In this document: one piece after another, positions 47,121-58,500 of the stretch | Position numbering within the stretch: position 1 is the stretch's first letter | How the letters are laid out: each line of letters begins with the position of its first letter | Origin: Rheum nobile | Lineage: Eukaryota > Streptophyta > Magnoliopsida > Caryophyllales > Polygonaceae | DNA length: 64,000 nt | Direction of reading: 5' to 3' | Assembly (NCBI GenBank): GCA_027886185.1 | Contig: WOAB01000142.1 | Coordinates: 3,410,001-3,474,000 of the forward strand | Program-made: the position numbers and the translations under genes | Notes under the pieces: generated by a model | Databases searched by the model: none | The model's input: only the letters and a program-made list of their open reading frames with translations | What the model was told of the DNA's origin: nothing

Positions 47121-48888
47121 CTACAAGTCAGTAGATATAGCAATATCCAAGCTAGAATCAACAATAAGTGGTGGGTCATCTAGGTGGTCCTCATCAAAAA
47201 CATCTTTCACCACAGGCTCAAGGGTATCAATTGCACACAAAGAAAGATCATTAGAAGGAAATTTTCTGGCTTCATAGATATTGTAGTTAATAGTTTCGCC
47301 ATCAAATTCCATGGTTAAAGAACCAGTACTCACGTTGATCTTAGTGTTGGCAGTTTTCAAGAATGGTCTCCCTAACAGAATAGGGGCTGCATGCATATCA
47401 TGTTCCATATCAAGCACATAGAAGTCAGCAGGAAAAGTAAGATCACCAACCCTAACCAAGACATCCTCCACAATCCCTATAGGACGCAAACTAGATCTAT
47501 CAGCTAACTGAATGGAAATATTGGTCGCATGCATGGGTCCTAATCCTAAGGATTTACAAAGAGATGGCGGTAAGACATTAATGGAAGCACCCAAATCTAA
47601 CATAGCTTTGGGAAACTTGGTGCTTCCAATAGTGACTGGGATGGTAAACATACCTGGGTCGCCACACTTCTTGGGTAAGCGCTTCTGAAAAATAGCGGAG
47701 ACATGTTCGCTTACCTTGACCTTCTTCTTGCTATTCCGGTCCTGATTCCTCTTTGTAGTGCACATCTGCTTTACGAACTTGGCATAACGAGGGACAGACT
47801 TGATCAAATTTAGGAGAGGCATGTTGACCTCAACGTTTCTGAACATCTCAAACATGTCTTTGTCCTGCGCAAGTGGCTTGGTACGCTTCAATACAGATGG
47901 GAATGGTGCAACGGGCTTCCACTCAGGAAAAATTGGAGGCACATACTCCTTCTCAGCCTCATATTCAGCAACGGAGGGGCGGCGGGCGCCGTGTGTTTCG
48001 TGGCGGTCACCGTGAATGTCATCAAGATTTCCGAGAAAAGTTTCACCGTCACGGCGGTCGCCGTAATTGTTGCGGCGGTCACCGTGATTTTTTTCTTCCA
48101 GGTCGAGAGCAGCGTCCCTTTCACAGCGGTCGCCGTGTGTTTCGCGGCGGTCGCCGTCACTGTTCTGTTCCAGCCCCTGATCCGCTTCCTTGTCGACCTC
48201 AGAATCATCCTCTTCGAGCCTCTTCCCGCTCCTCAGAGTCATAGCACTGACATTCCTAATATTCAGGTTCACTTCCGTTTGAGATGGAAGTTTACCAGAA
48301 TCCTTTGCGTCCAGTTTATTCACCACTTGAGAGATTTGACCAAATTGTCTTTCCAGGTTCTGAATGCTAGCTTGTGTACTTTCCTGGAACTGTATGTGGC
48401 TCTTGGTCAACTTGGCAACATTCTCACTAAGGTTCATGTTGCACTGCATCATCATCTTCATCATGTCCTCCACAAACGATGAAGGATTCGAACTCTGCCC
48501 TTGCGGTCTTGGCACATAGGGTTGCCTAGGTTGTGGAGGGTTACCCTGTTGTTGCGCTTGACCCTCATTCTATTCTGGGCCTCTCCATCTGAAGTTGGGA
48601 TGATCCCTCCAACCAGGATTGTATGTACTGGAGTAAGGATCATGCATGGGCCTCTGCTGATATCCTCCTACTGCATTCACTTCCTCTTGTAGAGTAGGAC
48701 ATGAATCAGTAGGATGTAAGTCGTCATGACAAATCTCACAGGCCTTAGCCTGCCGAGGCGTTCCTTTTAGCTTCAGACGCCTCACCTCCTCTCTCAGCAC
48801 ATCAAAATCAGCCTGATCAATTTTAGACTGAGAACTAGCTAAAAGGAAATTCCACCACATGAAGAGTTCACCATCCGACGATCATCTT
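47121..48888 (-). pseudogene. Athila-like gag (C-terminal part) and aspartic protease of element D
   Basis: The frame is open from the deletion edge near 48888 with a single in-frame TAG at 48570-48572. It starts with a CCHC knuckle (CEICHDDLHPTDSC), then YNPGWRDHPNF, a coiled segment, the conserved MTLRSGKRLE motif, and a linker of repeated HGDRR/YGDRR units (about residues 118-180 of the 464-residue part). The protease follows, with LDLGASINVLPPSL as active-site motif and ILLGRPFL as flap-side motif. DLGA in place of D(S/T)G is usual for Athila-type elements. The N-terminal half of gag is deleted, and RT, RNase H and integrase are absent. The copy looks like a deletion derivative or a gag-protease-only non-autonomous element. 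Confidence 0.8.
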
Positions 48889-50201
48889 AGTCAAACAACA
48901 TCCACTATTCGTATGATAAGTTGATCATAGATACTCATTCAAAATCTCATGCAATGGAAATTCCAATTCCTTTTCAGATATAACTAATAGCACAACCAGA
49001 TACTATTAGCACTAACTAATTAAACAACCCTGAAACTATCAAGATTCAGTTTAACAGCAGCTTTACGGATAGGAATATAGTTGGATACAATTCTAGCATA
49101 AAACAACCAGCTTTTATCCTAGAATGTAAATCAGTGATGGGGAAAAGCACTTAGTCAAACAACATCCACTATTCGTATGATAAGTTGATCATAGATACTC
49201 ATTCAAAATCTCATGCAATGGAAATTCCAATTCCTTTTCAGATATAACTAATAGCACAACCAGATACTATTAGCACTAACTAATTAAACAACCCTGAAAC
49301 TATCAAGATTCAGTTTAACAGCAGCTTTACGGATAGGAATATAGTTGGATACAATTCTAGCATAAAACAACCAGCTTTTATCCTAGAATGTAAATCAATT
49401 TTCTTCTGCATAAGACTAGCACAACCAATTACTAATACGATGCAGTTGCTACTCTGAAATAGATATGCTCAACCAGTAACAATCTAAATCTAGCAATCAA
49501 TCAATAACAATAAACCCTAGATGCGTCCAAATAGAGATTATCAATATCAATCATAAGCAACTTAAGCAAGAGAAAGATAAAAACCATGCAATAGATTAAG
49601 AACGAGAATCTCACAACTTTATCGAAACGAAACCTTCAGCGTCTGACTAAGCCAGGGAGGCTTAGTTCTTCATAACGTAGAAAAGGGAATTAGGGTTCAA
49701 GAGAAAAACGAAGATTCAAGAGAGACAAACAAGCCTTTTCTCAACCCTAATATACTAAAGGAAAAATAAATCTAAAATTAACCTAAAACGAAAAAATAAA
49801 ATAATAATAATCAAACAAACTAAAACAGGGAAATTAATCCCGTTCCCGCAATTCCCGCGAGCAGCTCGTCTGGCACTTCGCTCCAGCAAAGCATCACGTG
49901 ATGGCCCACTCCAATTCATGCAAGCAGCAACGGCGGCCCACACCATCTTGGCCCAATTCCAATTTCGCTTCAGCTCGCGCGGCTTCAATTCGAGCAGCAA
50001 ATCCACAATTTGCCTTCGCTGATGTCATGCCGACATCATGGTCCAATTTGCCCAACTTCAATACGCTGCTTTTACTTCACGCGGGCCACGCCTTCAATTT
50101 GGGCCTTCTCCAGCTGCTTCTCGTGGGCTTCTTCTCTCAGCGTGACATCTCGGCCCAACATCAGCAATTCATTCTCTCGCTGATGTCATGAAGATGACAT
50201 G
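48889..50201 (-). repeat. Right LTR of element D: truncated, internally duplicated and split
   Basis: It joins gag sequence directly at about 48889, lacking about the first 230 bp of the LTR as well as the primer-binding site and leader. A segment equal to about 43880-44130 of the left LTR is present twice in tandem (cttagtcaaac at 48896 and 49150, period 254). The LTR is then cut at 50201 by element E and resumes at 62674-62907. Confidence 0.85.
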
Positions 50202-51119
50202 TGATAGGTCCAAATCCTACCCCACAAGTGTACGGGTTCGGTTGTAGTATCAAGGTGTCGAACTCTGGGACTATGTAGTACCAATTGTCAGATCAACTAA
50301 TAGATTAAGTCGTAGATAAGAAAAGTTGCAGTTCGGTTCCAATGTTAACAAATATCAAGCAAAACGAGATTATCAATTAGGGAAAAGCTTCCAAGGTTAG
50401 GATCCCTACAATGGTGCTATGGTAGATTCTAAACAATATTTAATTAGCTTTCAGCATGAATGTCAATCGAAGGTCTCACTATCTTATGTCAACACTACCT
50501 CTTTTCAGACGAATAGTGTATGTACCTAAATTCGATTAGCAGTCACTTTCGCACAAAGCTAATCTCATAAAGATCCATTAAGTTCTGTATAGATCAATGG
50601 ACAAGTAGAAACAACATCCACTTTCGCGCTCAGCGGAATCTACTCATCCAAGAATCTATTCGATAGTCAAGTACCACAAGAGGATTAAGTCACTTTCTCG
50701 CAAATAATCCTCAAGTTCTATCCTAGGGATCTATCTAACATCAATCTCCTATCATCATAATCTCCTTTCGGTCTCAAATTCCAATAGAAATCCCAATTAC
50801 AAATAAATTAGGTCATTACGCAACCTAGGATAGAATCAAACGACATTCATACATCCATATAATCAAATACCGCAATCAAACCTACCTAAATCACCATTGG
50901 GTTCACCCAACCTTAGAAAAGAAGATTTAGCTAGACATGAGAGAAAAAGAAATCAATTCCATTGAAAAAAAAACAACATACCAATTGTCTTCTCAAAAGA
51001 GATTCGAATTCCCAATGATTCAATGTAGCCAAATCTCCAAGTTCTTCCCTAGGGTTTTTGAGAGTTCTAAAAACGTAAAATGCAGTTACAAGAGAATGGA
51101 ATAGCAGTTCTAACAAGGC

Positions 51120-51128
51120 TTTTATACC
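51120..51128 (-). promoter_or_regulatory. TATA box of the E LTR promoter (3' copy)
   Basis: The minus strand reads gggggtataaaagcc. It lies about 600 bases into the LTR in element orientation and directly downstream of the four GC modules, so it is the likely start of genomic RNA. The functional copy in the 5' LTR is at about 62068-62076. Confidence 0.6.
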
Positions 51129-51183
51129 CCCCTCCGAATAGAAGACAAAACGCTCAGGATTAAACGAGTCGGAATTGAAACAG

Positions 51184-51430
51184 CGGCCCGACCCGGCCAG
51201 AAACTCGGCCGGGTCATGGCCGGGTTACATTCAGGTAACAAGTCACATGCTGATCCGGCCACAAACCCGGTCGGGTCATGACCGGGGTTGTCTCAGTCGA
51301 CGTCTGCTGTGCTGACCCGGTCGCAAACCCGGTCGGGTCATGGTCGGGTTACACTCAGTTGCTGTCTTGAGCGGCTTCCACGATCCGTCGCAAACCCGGT
51401 CGGGTCTTGGCCGGGTTTGGCCCAGTTTCC
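51184..51430 (-). promoter_or_regulatory. Four GC-rich palindromic modules in U3 of E
   Basis: Modules at about 51187-51234, 51252-51296, 51313-51358 and 51382-51425, spaced about 65 bp. Each has a cccggtcgggt or ccggccagaaac...cggccgggt core, then gccgggtt, then a ctcag or ttcag end (plus-strand reading). They end about 55 bases upstream of the TATA box. The 5' LTR carries the same four at about 62129-62372, and related modules lie after pol at 55168-55450. Confidence 0.7.
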
Positions 51431-51727
51431 TCCTTTGGCTCTTGTCTCGGACTCTCTCCTTGACCGGCCTCGGTCCCGCCTTCTTCTTATCATCCGTGCC
51501 CTCGACGTTGGCATCATCCCTTCGAGCCATCCACTCGAACATCATCATATCAAAGCCATCATTCTCCAAAAACGCCTCCAAAAGATCCTGAAATGAGACA
51601 AACGCGAGAGTAGACTCCGAACACTACTAATCTACTAAAACCGAATAAAACTAAGTGGAAAAGGAACAAAACAAACCAAAATGGCAGAAATAAACGTGAC
51701 CTAAACTAGTCTAAATGCATGCTATCA

Positions 51728-51741
51728 AATTCCCCCAAGCT
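51728..51741 (-). promoter_or_regulatory. Polypurine tract of E
   Basis: The minus strand reads agcttgggggaatt immediately before the 3' LTR. It is the expected primer for plus-strand DNA synthesis. Confidence 0.7.
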
Positions 51742-53215
51742 TGAACCTTGCTTGTCCTCAAGTAAGAAATCAATTCGACACCACAAAACGAGCAAGCTGT
51801 GCATTCATCTCAACAATGGTCTAGGCAACAATTATAGAAACAAGGCTTGACAATCGAAGTCATAACATGCATGTGTAACATCAAAGAGACAAGGCAGGCA
51901 TCTCCACTCTAAACCTCACATAGGACAATGTATTCTCTCTCTCTCAAGTGTTTAAAATTGGACATTTAACGCTCAAATCTCACTAATGAAAACTTGACTG
52001 CCATAAGCTTGCATAAGACTTAAATCTCCACCATGAAAAACCTTGCACAATACACGAATCAAGAGGTCTTTTATTAGGTTGTAATGGGGCCAAGATAATG
52101 ACAAGTAGGTAGGGGGATTGTTTGGCCATGTGGTGCAAGTCCGAGGAACATCGGAAATATTCTATCTCGACATTACAAAAGAGTGCACCGAAACTGAAGA
52201 ACACAACAATCATTCCCAACCACTATGCTTCACTTGATTTTTTTTTATTGACCCCAACATTAGTAAAATTGTTTCCACTCCAATGATTCATCGAGATACA
52301 AGCATTTGTGAATGCACTCGAACACTAAGTAATGTGGAGAACGACTTCACTCTTTATTTCTTTCCCATTGTGTTTTTTTTTAATACCCAAGAACTTTACA
52401 ATTGCAATACATACAAAAACTCCCCCAAGCTTACTTCCCAAGCACTCACACAAGTCAATATAGAATATTCCTAGCTCCTCGGAGGGGAGAAAGGCTCATA
52501 AAATGAGGCTTGGCCAAATTTGTGAAGGTTATCAATCAAATCGGAAAATAAAGGCTCAAAGGGGTTAACCTAAGGGGAATTAATGTAAAGGGTAGTCATG
52601 GGTAAATGGGGTATCAAACTAATTGCCTCAATCATTTTCTGTGCATGTACAAAAGTCATGACGTGGTCTTGAAAAACAGTACAAATGCAAGTTCTAGAGC
52701 AAGCAATCAAGAGTGAGCATCACACATAAAGAGAAAGGACTCATGATAGTATAGTAGTCCTAATACGGCCAAAAGATCCTCACGTGGCTTTTTGTCTAGA
52801 ATTTCAATGCCAACTGAAATCTCAAAGAATATGCATGCTCATTCAATCATCAAACAAGTTCAAAACCAAGCTAGACATCATCAAGACTTCAAACACTTCA
52901 AACAAGTCTATGGGATAGAATTGAAACTTTTTAGAAGACAAAGGGAACAAAGGGAGTGATAGCTCCTATCATGCAGATTTTTTTATTTTTATTTTTATTT
53001 TTAATTTTTTTTTCGTTTTTCTGAATTCAATGCAAACCTAAAAATGCAACTAACAATGCAAATGCAACTAATCATGCAAACTATATGCAATGCAAAATGA
53101 AAATACACCCCGCCCCCAGCTAAAATCCTACATTGTCCCCAATGTAGAAAATAAAGCGTAAGGAAAAAGGAGTACTCACATTTATTCTACTACGGTGCAA
53201 GGGATGGAGAGGAGT
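51742..53215 (-). other. 3' untranslated region of E
   Basis: About 1.5 kb without a coding frame, with several T-rich tracts (plus strand) around 52240, 52370 and 52980-53020. No structured repeat comparable to the GC modules is seen here. Confidence 0.5.
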
Positions 53216-54472
53216 CTACTCTTGTGGAGGCGGAGAACCTGGGAAGCGCCAACTATGGAACTCATCACGCAAATTATCAATGCGCTGGTTGACGTCAGTA
53301 AAGCCGCTCGCTATGTTCTGCTGCATTGTCTCGAGCATAGAATAGAAGCGGGGATCGAAGCCCTGTGAGCTTCCAATAGCCGGAATGGACGCAGCAGCAA
53401 CATCATCATCATCCGCATCGTGCTCTTCTTCTTCCATTGGGGCGGCTCTAGCTTGCTTGCCGCTGGAGTGAGGAGGATCCGATGGCAGAGGACGCACATT
53501 TCAGTTGGCTGGCTGCTGGGGGGAAGTGCGCGCTGGATTGGGGAGACGGAGGAGCCGCTTGCCCCCGTCAAGCGTTGGGAGCACCCAATACCAAGAGGTA
53601 TCGCACTGGACCGCCACCCTCATACTGGTGAGCGTGGAGAAATCAATGGCGCAGGAGGGTTGGTAGTCACGGCGCCCCGCCAAAGAAATGCCAAAATGCT
53701 GAGCCAAAGCAGTCACCATCCCACCAACGGCAATGGTCCCGCTGCCCTTATGGCCTACGAAGCGCAAGTGACCCATTAGGAATGCAGCAGAGTTGATCTC
53801 ATGGTTGTGCAGAGCAGCGCAAAGGACAAGGATCTCTTTCTTGGAAGCACTGTTCTCAGATCCATCACCGCGCCCAAAAATAGTGTGGGCCATGAACCGG
53901 TGAAAGAGGCGGATGGCCGGATTAGTGATCCAGGAAGCCTTTGTTTTTGCCGGGTCATACCGTTGAGAGGCCGCAATTTCCATCCAAAAGCGCAGATAAT
54001 CGCAGAAGTAAACCTTGCACTCAGCGCGAGGAGCTTCTTGACTAGCGACTGGAAAGCCGAAGATGGCGCTAACCTCAGCCAGGGTGAGTGTTCTGTCGAC
54101 GTTCCCCAGTCGGAACGTGCAAAGCCCCTCATCGCGGTTATCGCCGTGAAGGAGGTCACATTCCACACTACTCAGGAACTCCAGGGTGAGATGCTGGTAA
54201 GTGGGCTGCTCAAAGTGGATGAAGTTCTGCCACCCTAACCGTGCGGCTATCCACTCAACGTCTTCAGCAATCCCAAGAGTGGAAAGCATCTGAAAATCCA
54301 AGAAGCGCGTGGGCATGAACGCCCGATCCTTGATTTTTAGGAACTCCTTGCGGTGATCATCAGAAGCGAAGGTGATTCCCATCGCGTTAGCAGCGTCCGC
54401 ACCCCCTCGAGGGTTGGCGCGGGACCTAGAAGAGCTCGCGGCGGCCTGCCTTGGTCTCTTGGAAGTTGACAT
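53216..54472 (-). pseudogene. Third ORF of Athila element E (Athila ORF / putative plant transposon protein), one stop
   Basis: It starts at MSTSKRPRQAAASS (54472). The body has MPTRFLDFQML, a segment with LEFLSSVECD, then TFRLGNVDRTLTLAEVSAIFGFP, NPAIRLFHRFMAHTIFGR and VGGMVTALAQHFGI. These are the landmarks of the ORF found 3' of pol in Athila-type elements. A TGA at 53501-53503 interrupts the frame, which continues in phase with an acidic stretch (MEEEEHDADDDD) and a coiled tail (FTDVNQRIDNLRDEFHSW) to 53216. The full frame is about 418 codons. No signal peptide or membrane span is obvious in this coding part, so an envelope role is not supported by the sequence. The hydrophobic 88-codon extension upstream of 54472 is intron sequence. 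Function is unknown. Confidence 0.75.
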
Positions 54473-54489
54473 TTTTGGTTCTTGGAAGC

Positions 54490-54927
54490 CTATACACACA
54501 ACAAAACAAGCAAAACCAAGGGAATGCATACCCACATAACTGTCGTTTCGGCAAGAACGGCCAATAATTTCAGCACAATGGGGCAAACAAGTCCATTCCC
54601 AAATAGCATATATGCACAATCCACAAGCATAGCACAAAAAATTTACACGAGCCACCAAGCAACAAGGATTGCATTCGAGCAAGAACAAACCATGAGCACA
54701 CCACAAAATTGCAAGCAAACCACCAACCACTATCAATTGTACCCAAATTCACCCCCAAATTAAGAAATCTTGAAAATAACCTAACTTTGCAAGGAAATCT
54801 ACAATCTCGAAATTGACTCCCAAATATCCACCCAATTCAAGCAAGCAATCATCCAAATCATGAATACAAACCTACAAACACCCAAAATCCAACAAGCAAA
54901 ATTAGATCTAGGGTTTAGAAATTGTAC
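54490..54927 (-). other. Candidate 5' untranslated intron of E ORF3 (438 nt)
   Basis: Donor AAG/GTACAA at 54927-54926 and acceptor GTATAG at 54491-54490, 17 bases before the ORF3 ATG. The body is T-rich with aaaccctagatctaattttg near its 5' end, very like first introns of plant genes. The frame running through it is stop-free over its last 88 codons only by chance. Confidence 0.55.
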
Positions 54928-55240
54928 CTTGATTTCTTAGGAATGGAGAAGGGGGGAACGAAGGAGAGGGACGGTGCTGGTGCGGTGCTCTGTAGTGGCT
55001 CTGGTGTGTTGCGCGGCTCGGAAGAGAGAGGGCGAGGAGGCGGGGGCTGATGCGGTGTGCGAGAGAGGCAGAGAAAGAGGAGAGGAAGGGAGCGGGAGAG
55101 AAGAGAGGTTGTGGTGGTGTGGGACTCGACCGAGTTCAGAAGTAAAGAGGAGTGGAAAACTGGGTGAAACCCGGCCCGAAACCCGGTCGGGTTGAGGCCG
55201 GATTTCGCTCAGTTAAGCCTCACACCATATATATATATAA
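54928..55240 (-). promoter_or_regulatory. Candidate internal promoter and CT-rich leader for E ORF3
   Basis: On the minus strand a TATA-like run (tatatatatatatgg, about 55226-55240) is followed by one GC module. Next comes a long CT-rich stretch (about 54950-55120, ctctctcttctctc style) typical of plant 5' leaders, and then the intron donor. Three further GC modules lie upstream at 55271-55450. The whole resembles a normal plant gene start placed between pol and ORF3. Confidence 0.5.
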
Positions 55241-55450
55241 TTTTTTTTTAGGGAACAAAAACTGAGTGAAACTCGGTCGACGCCCGGTCGGGTCTCGGCC
55301 GGGGTTCTCTCAGTCAAGCAGACCCGTCCCGAAACCCGGTCGGGTCGAGGCCGAGTTAGCCTCAGAGAAGCTCCCGTCAATTTTTTTTTTTCGGCTAGCT
55401 GTTCGAAACCCGGTCGAAACTCGGTCGGGTTGCGGCCGGGTTTCTCTCAG
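55168..55450 (-). promoter_or_regulatory. Four GC-rich palindromic modules after pol of E
   Basis: Modules at about 55168-55212, 55271-55313, 55321-55364 and 55404-55450. They share with the LTR modules the core cccggtcgggt, a following gccgggtt or gccggatt, and a terminal ctcagt (plus-strand reading). They differ in detail from the LTR modules, so they are related but not recent copies. Confidence 0.7.
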
Positions 55451-55570
55451 TCAAGCAGGGTCTATCCCTTTGTTTTAAAAGAAAGATGAAAGATGAAAGA
55501 AAACGTACCTGATGGGTTGCCTCCCATCCAACGCTCGTTTACGGTCATTAGCTTGACCTTCCGTCGTCTT

Positions 55571-58500
55571 TCAAGGAACCGGATCGAGAAGGAGGGCGGA
55601 AACGGTTATCTCGATCGGGGCACCCGCGATGTACTTCTTTAACCGCTGCCCGTTCACCTTGAATTGTCCCGTTCCTTCGCTCCATATCTCAATTGCACCA
55701 TGAGGGTACACTTTCCGCACTTGGAACGGACCATTCCAACGGGATCTCAGCTTTCCCGGAAAAAGTCTCAACCTAGAGTTGTATAACAAGACGAGATCGC
55801 CTTCATGAAATTCTCTAGGGACAATATGCTTGTCATGCCATCTCTTTGTCCTCTCCTTATAAATTCGGGCATTCTCATAAGCATCCAACCTCAACTCCTC
55901 AAGCTCTTGTAATTGCAACATCCTTTTCTCACCGGCTTCCTTCATGTCATAATTGAACAATTTGATTGCCCAATACGCCTTGTGTTCGAGTTCCACCGGT
56001 AGATGACAAGACTTCCCATAAATCAATCGGTAAGGTGTTGTGCCAATGGGAGTCTTGAATGCTGTCCTATAAGCCCAAAGAGCGTCATCTAGCTTCATTG
56101 CCCAATCTTTCCGGGATCGGGACACGGTCTTCTCTAAGATGGCCTTGATCTCCCGGTTAGAGACCTCAACTTGTCCACTAGTTTGAGGATGATATGGAGT
56201 TGCAACCCGGTGCGTAACCCCATACTTCTTCAGCAAAGCCTCAAACTTCTTCTCAATAAAGTGGGATCCTCCATCACTTATTACAACTCTTGGAGTCCCA
56301 AACCTTGGAAATATCACCTTATTAAAGAACTTAGACACCACTCTTGAGTCATTTGTCGGTGAGGCAATGGCTTCCACCCACTTGGACACATAATCCACCG
56401 CCACAAGAATATACTTGTTAGAGCATGACGGTGGAAAAGGTCCCATGAAATCTACTCCCCAAACATCAAAGATCTCAACCTCCTGAATGTTGTTAAGAGG
56501 CATTTCATTCCTCCTAGAAATGTTCCCCGTACGTTGACATGCATCACATGAAGCAATGAAATGGTGCACATCCTTAAACATAGAAGGCCAATAGAGGGCT
56601 GAATTCAATATCTTGGTGGTTGTCTTTGAGGACCCAGCATGTCCTCCACATGGTAGAGAATGACAATGAGTGATGACACTCTCTACCTCCTCCTCAGGGA
56701 CACATCTTCTAATAACTCCATCAGCACACCTCTTGAAAAGCAATGGCTCATCCCAAAAATAATGTCGGACATCAGACAGGAATTTCTTCTTCTGTTGGAA
56801 TGAGAGCTTATGAGGTAACTCATTGCAAACCAAGTAGTTGACAAAATCAGCATACCATGGCATTCTTGAATTTGCAAGAGTCAGGACTTCATTAGCAATC
56901 CTGAAAAGATGATCATCAGGAAATGAATCATCAATAGGTGGCTCATCTTTTGTGCACTCCAACTGCTCTTGAGTCAACCTAGAAAGATGGTCAGCAACCA
57001 AATTCTCTGTGCCCTTTTTGTCTCTAATCTCTAAGTCAAACTCTTGAAGGAGAAGAATCCATCGGATCAGTCTAGGCTTGGCCTCCTTCTTACTCAAGAG
57101 ATACCTGATAACAGCATGATCAGTATAGACAATGACTTTGGCACCCACCAAATAGGACCTGAACTTCTCAAATGCAAATACTATAGCAAGCAACTCTTTC
57201 TCAGTCGTAGCATAATTCACTTGGGCTTCATCAAGAGTTCTACTAGCATAGATAGCATGCAGCTTCTTGTCCTTCCTTTGGCCCAGAACAGCCCCTACAG
57301 CATAGTCGCTGGCATCACACATGAGTTCAAATGGAAGGTCCCAATCAGGAGGTTGCATAATAGGTGCTGAAATCAAGGCCTCCTTTAACCTGCAAAAAGC
57401 ATCCAGACACTCCTTCGAAAATTCAAAGGAGGCATCCTTCAAGAGCAAGTTAGTAAGAGGTTTGGAGATTTTTGAAAAATCCTGAATGAACCTCCTATAG
57501 AACCCAGCATGGCCAAGAAAACTTCTTATGCCCTTGACCGAAGTTGGAGGTGGCATCTTCTCTATAATCTCAATCTTGGCCCTGTCAACCTCAATCCCAC
57601 GGTTAGAAACCAAGTGTCCTAGCACAATTCCTTCACTTACCATGAAATGACACTTTTCCCAATTCAATACAAGGTTCACTTCCTCACACCGCTGTAAAAC
57701 TCGAGACAAGTTAGACAAGCAAGCATCAAAAGAAGTACCATACACAGAGAAATCATCCATGAAAACCTCCATGATATCCTCAATCAAATCAGAAAAAATA
57801 GCCATCATGCATCTTTGAAAGGTGCCCGGCGCATTACACAAACCAAATGGCATTCTCCTATAAGCAAATGTGCCATAGGGGCATGTGAAAGTGGTTTTCT
57901 CTTGGTCATCAGGATAAATAGGGATTTGAAAGAATCCACTATAACCATCCAAATAACAAAAGTGTGAATGCTTGGCCAACCTCTCTAGCATTTGATCTAT
58001 GAAGGGGAGTGGGAAATGGTCTTTTCTAGTGGCCTTGTTCAATTTCCTATAGTCAATGCACATTCTCCAACCTGTGACAGTCCTAGTAGGAATCAATTCA
58101 TTCTTGTCATTCTTCACCACAGTCATTCCCCCCTTCTTAGGCACAACATGAACAGGACTAACCCATGCACTATCAGAAATAGGATAAATAATGCCTGTAT
58201 CTAACAATTTCAGCACTTCTTTTTTCACTACTTCTTTCATGATAGGATTAAGTCTTCTTTGATGCTCAATGGAGGGTTTATGGTCATCTTCCATTAAAAT
58301 CCTATGCATGCACATTGAGGGACTAATTCCTTTTAAGTCATCAATAGAATATCCAATGGCTTTCCTATGCAATCTAAGTTCATGCAACATTTTTTCAATT
58401 TCACAATCACTTAAACTAGCATTGACAATCACCGGATAAGTCGAATTAGGTCCAAGGAACTCATACCTCAAATTGGATGGAAGTGACTTCAACTCCACCT

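Larger units (their letters stand above)
50202..51727 (-). repeat. 3' LTR of element E
   Basis: Ends tgataggtcc...gcatgctatca. In element orientation U3 starts at 51727. Four GC-rich palindromic modules lie at about 51187-51425, and a TATA box lies at about 51120-51128. Confidence 0.92.
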
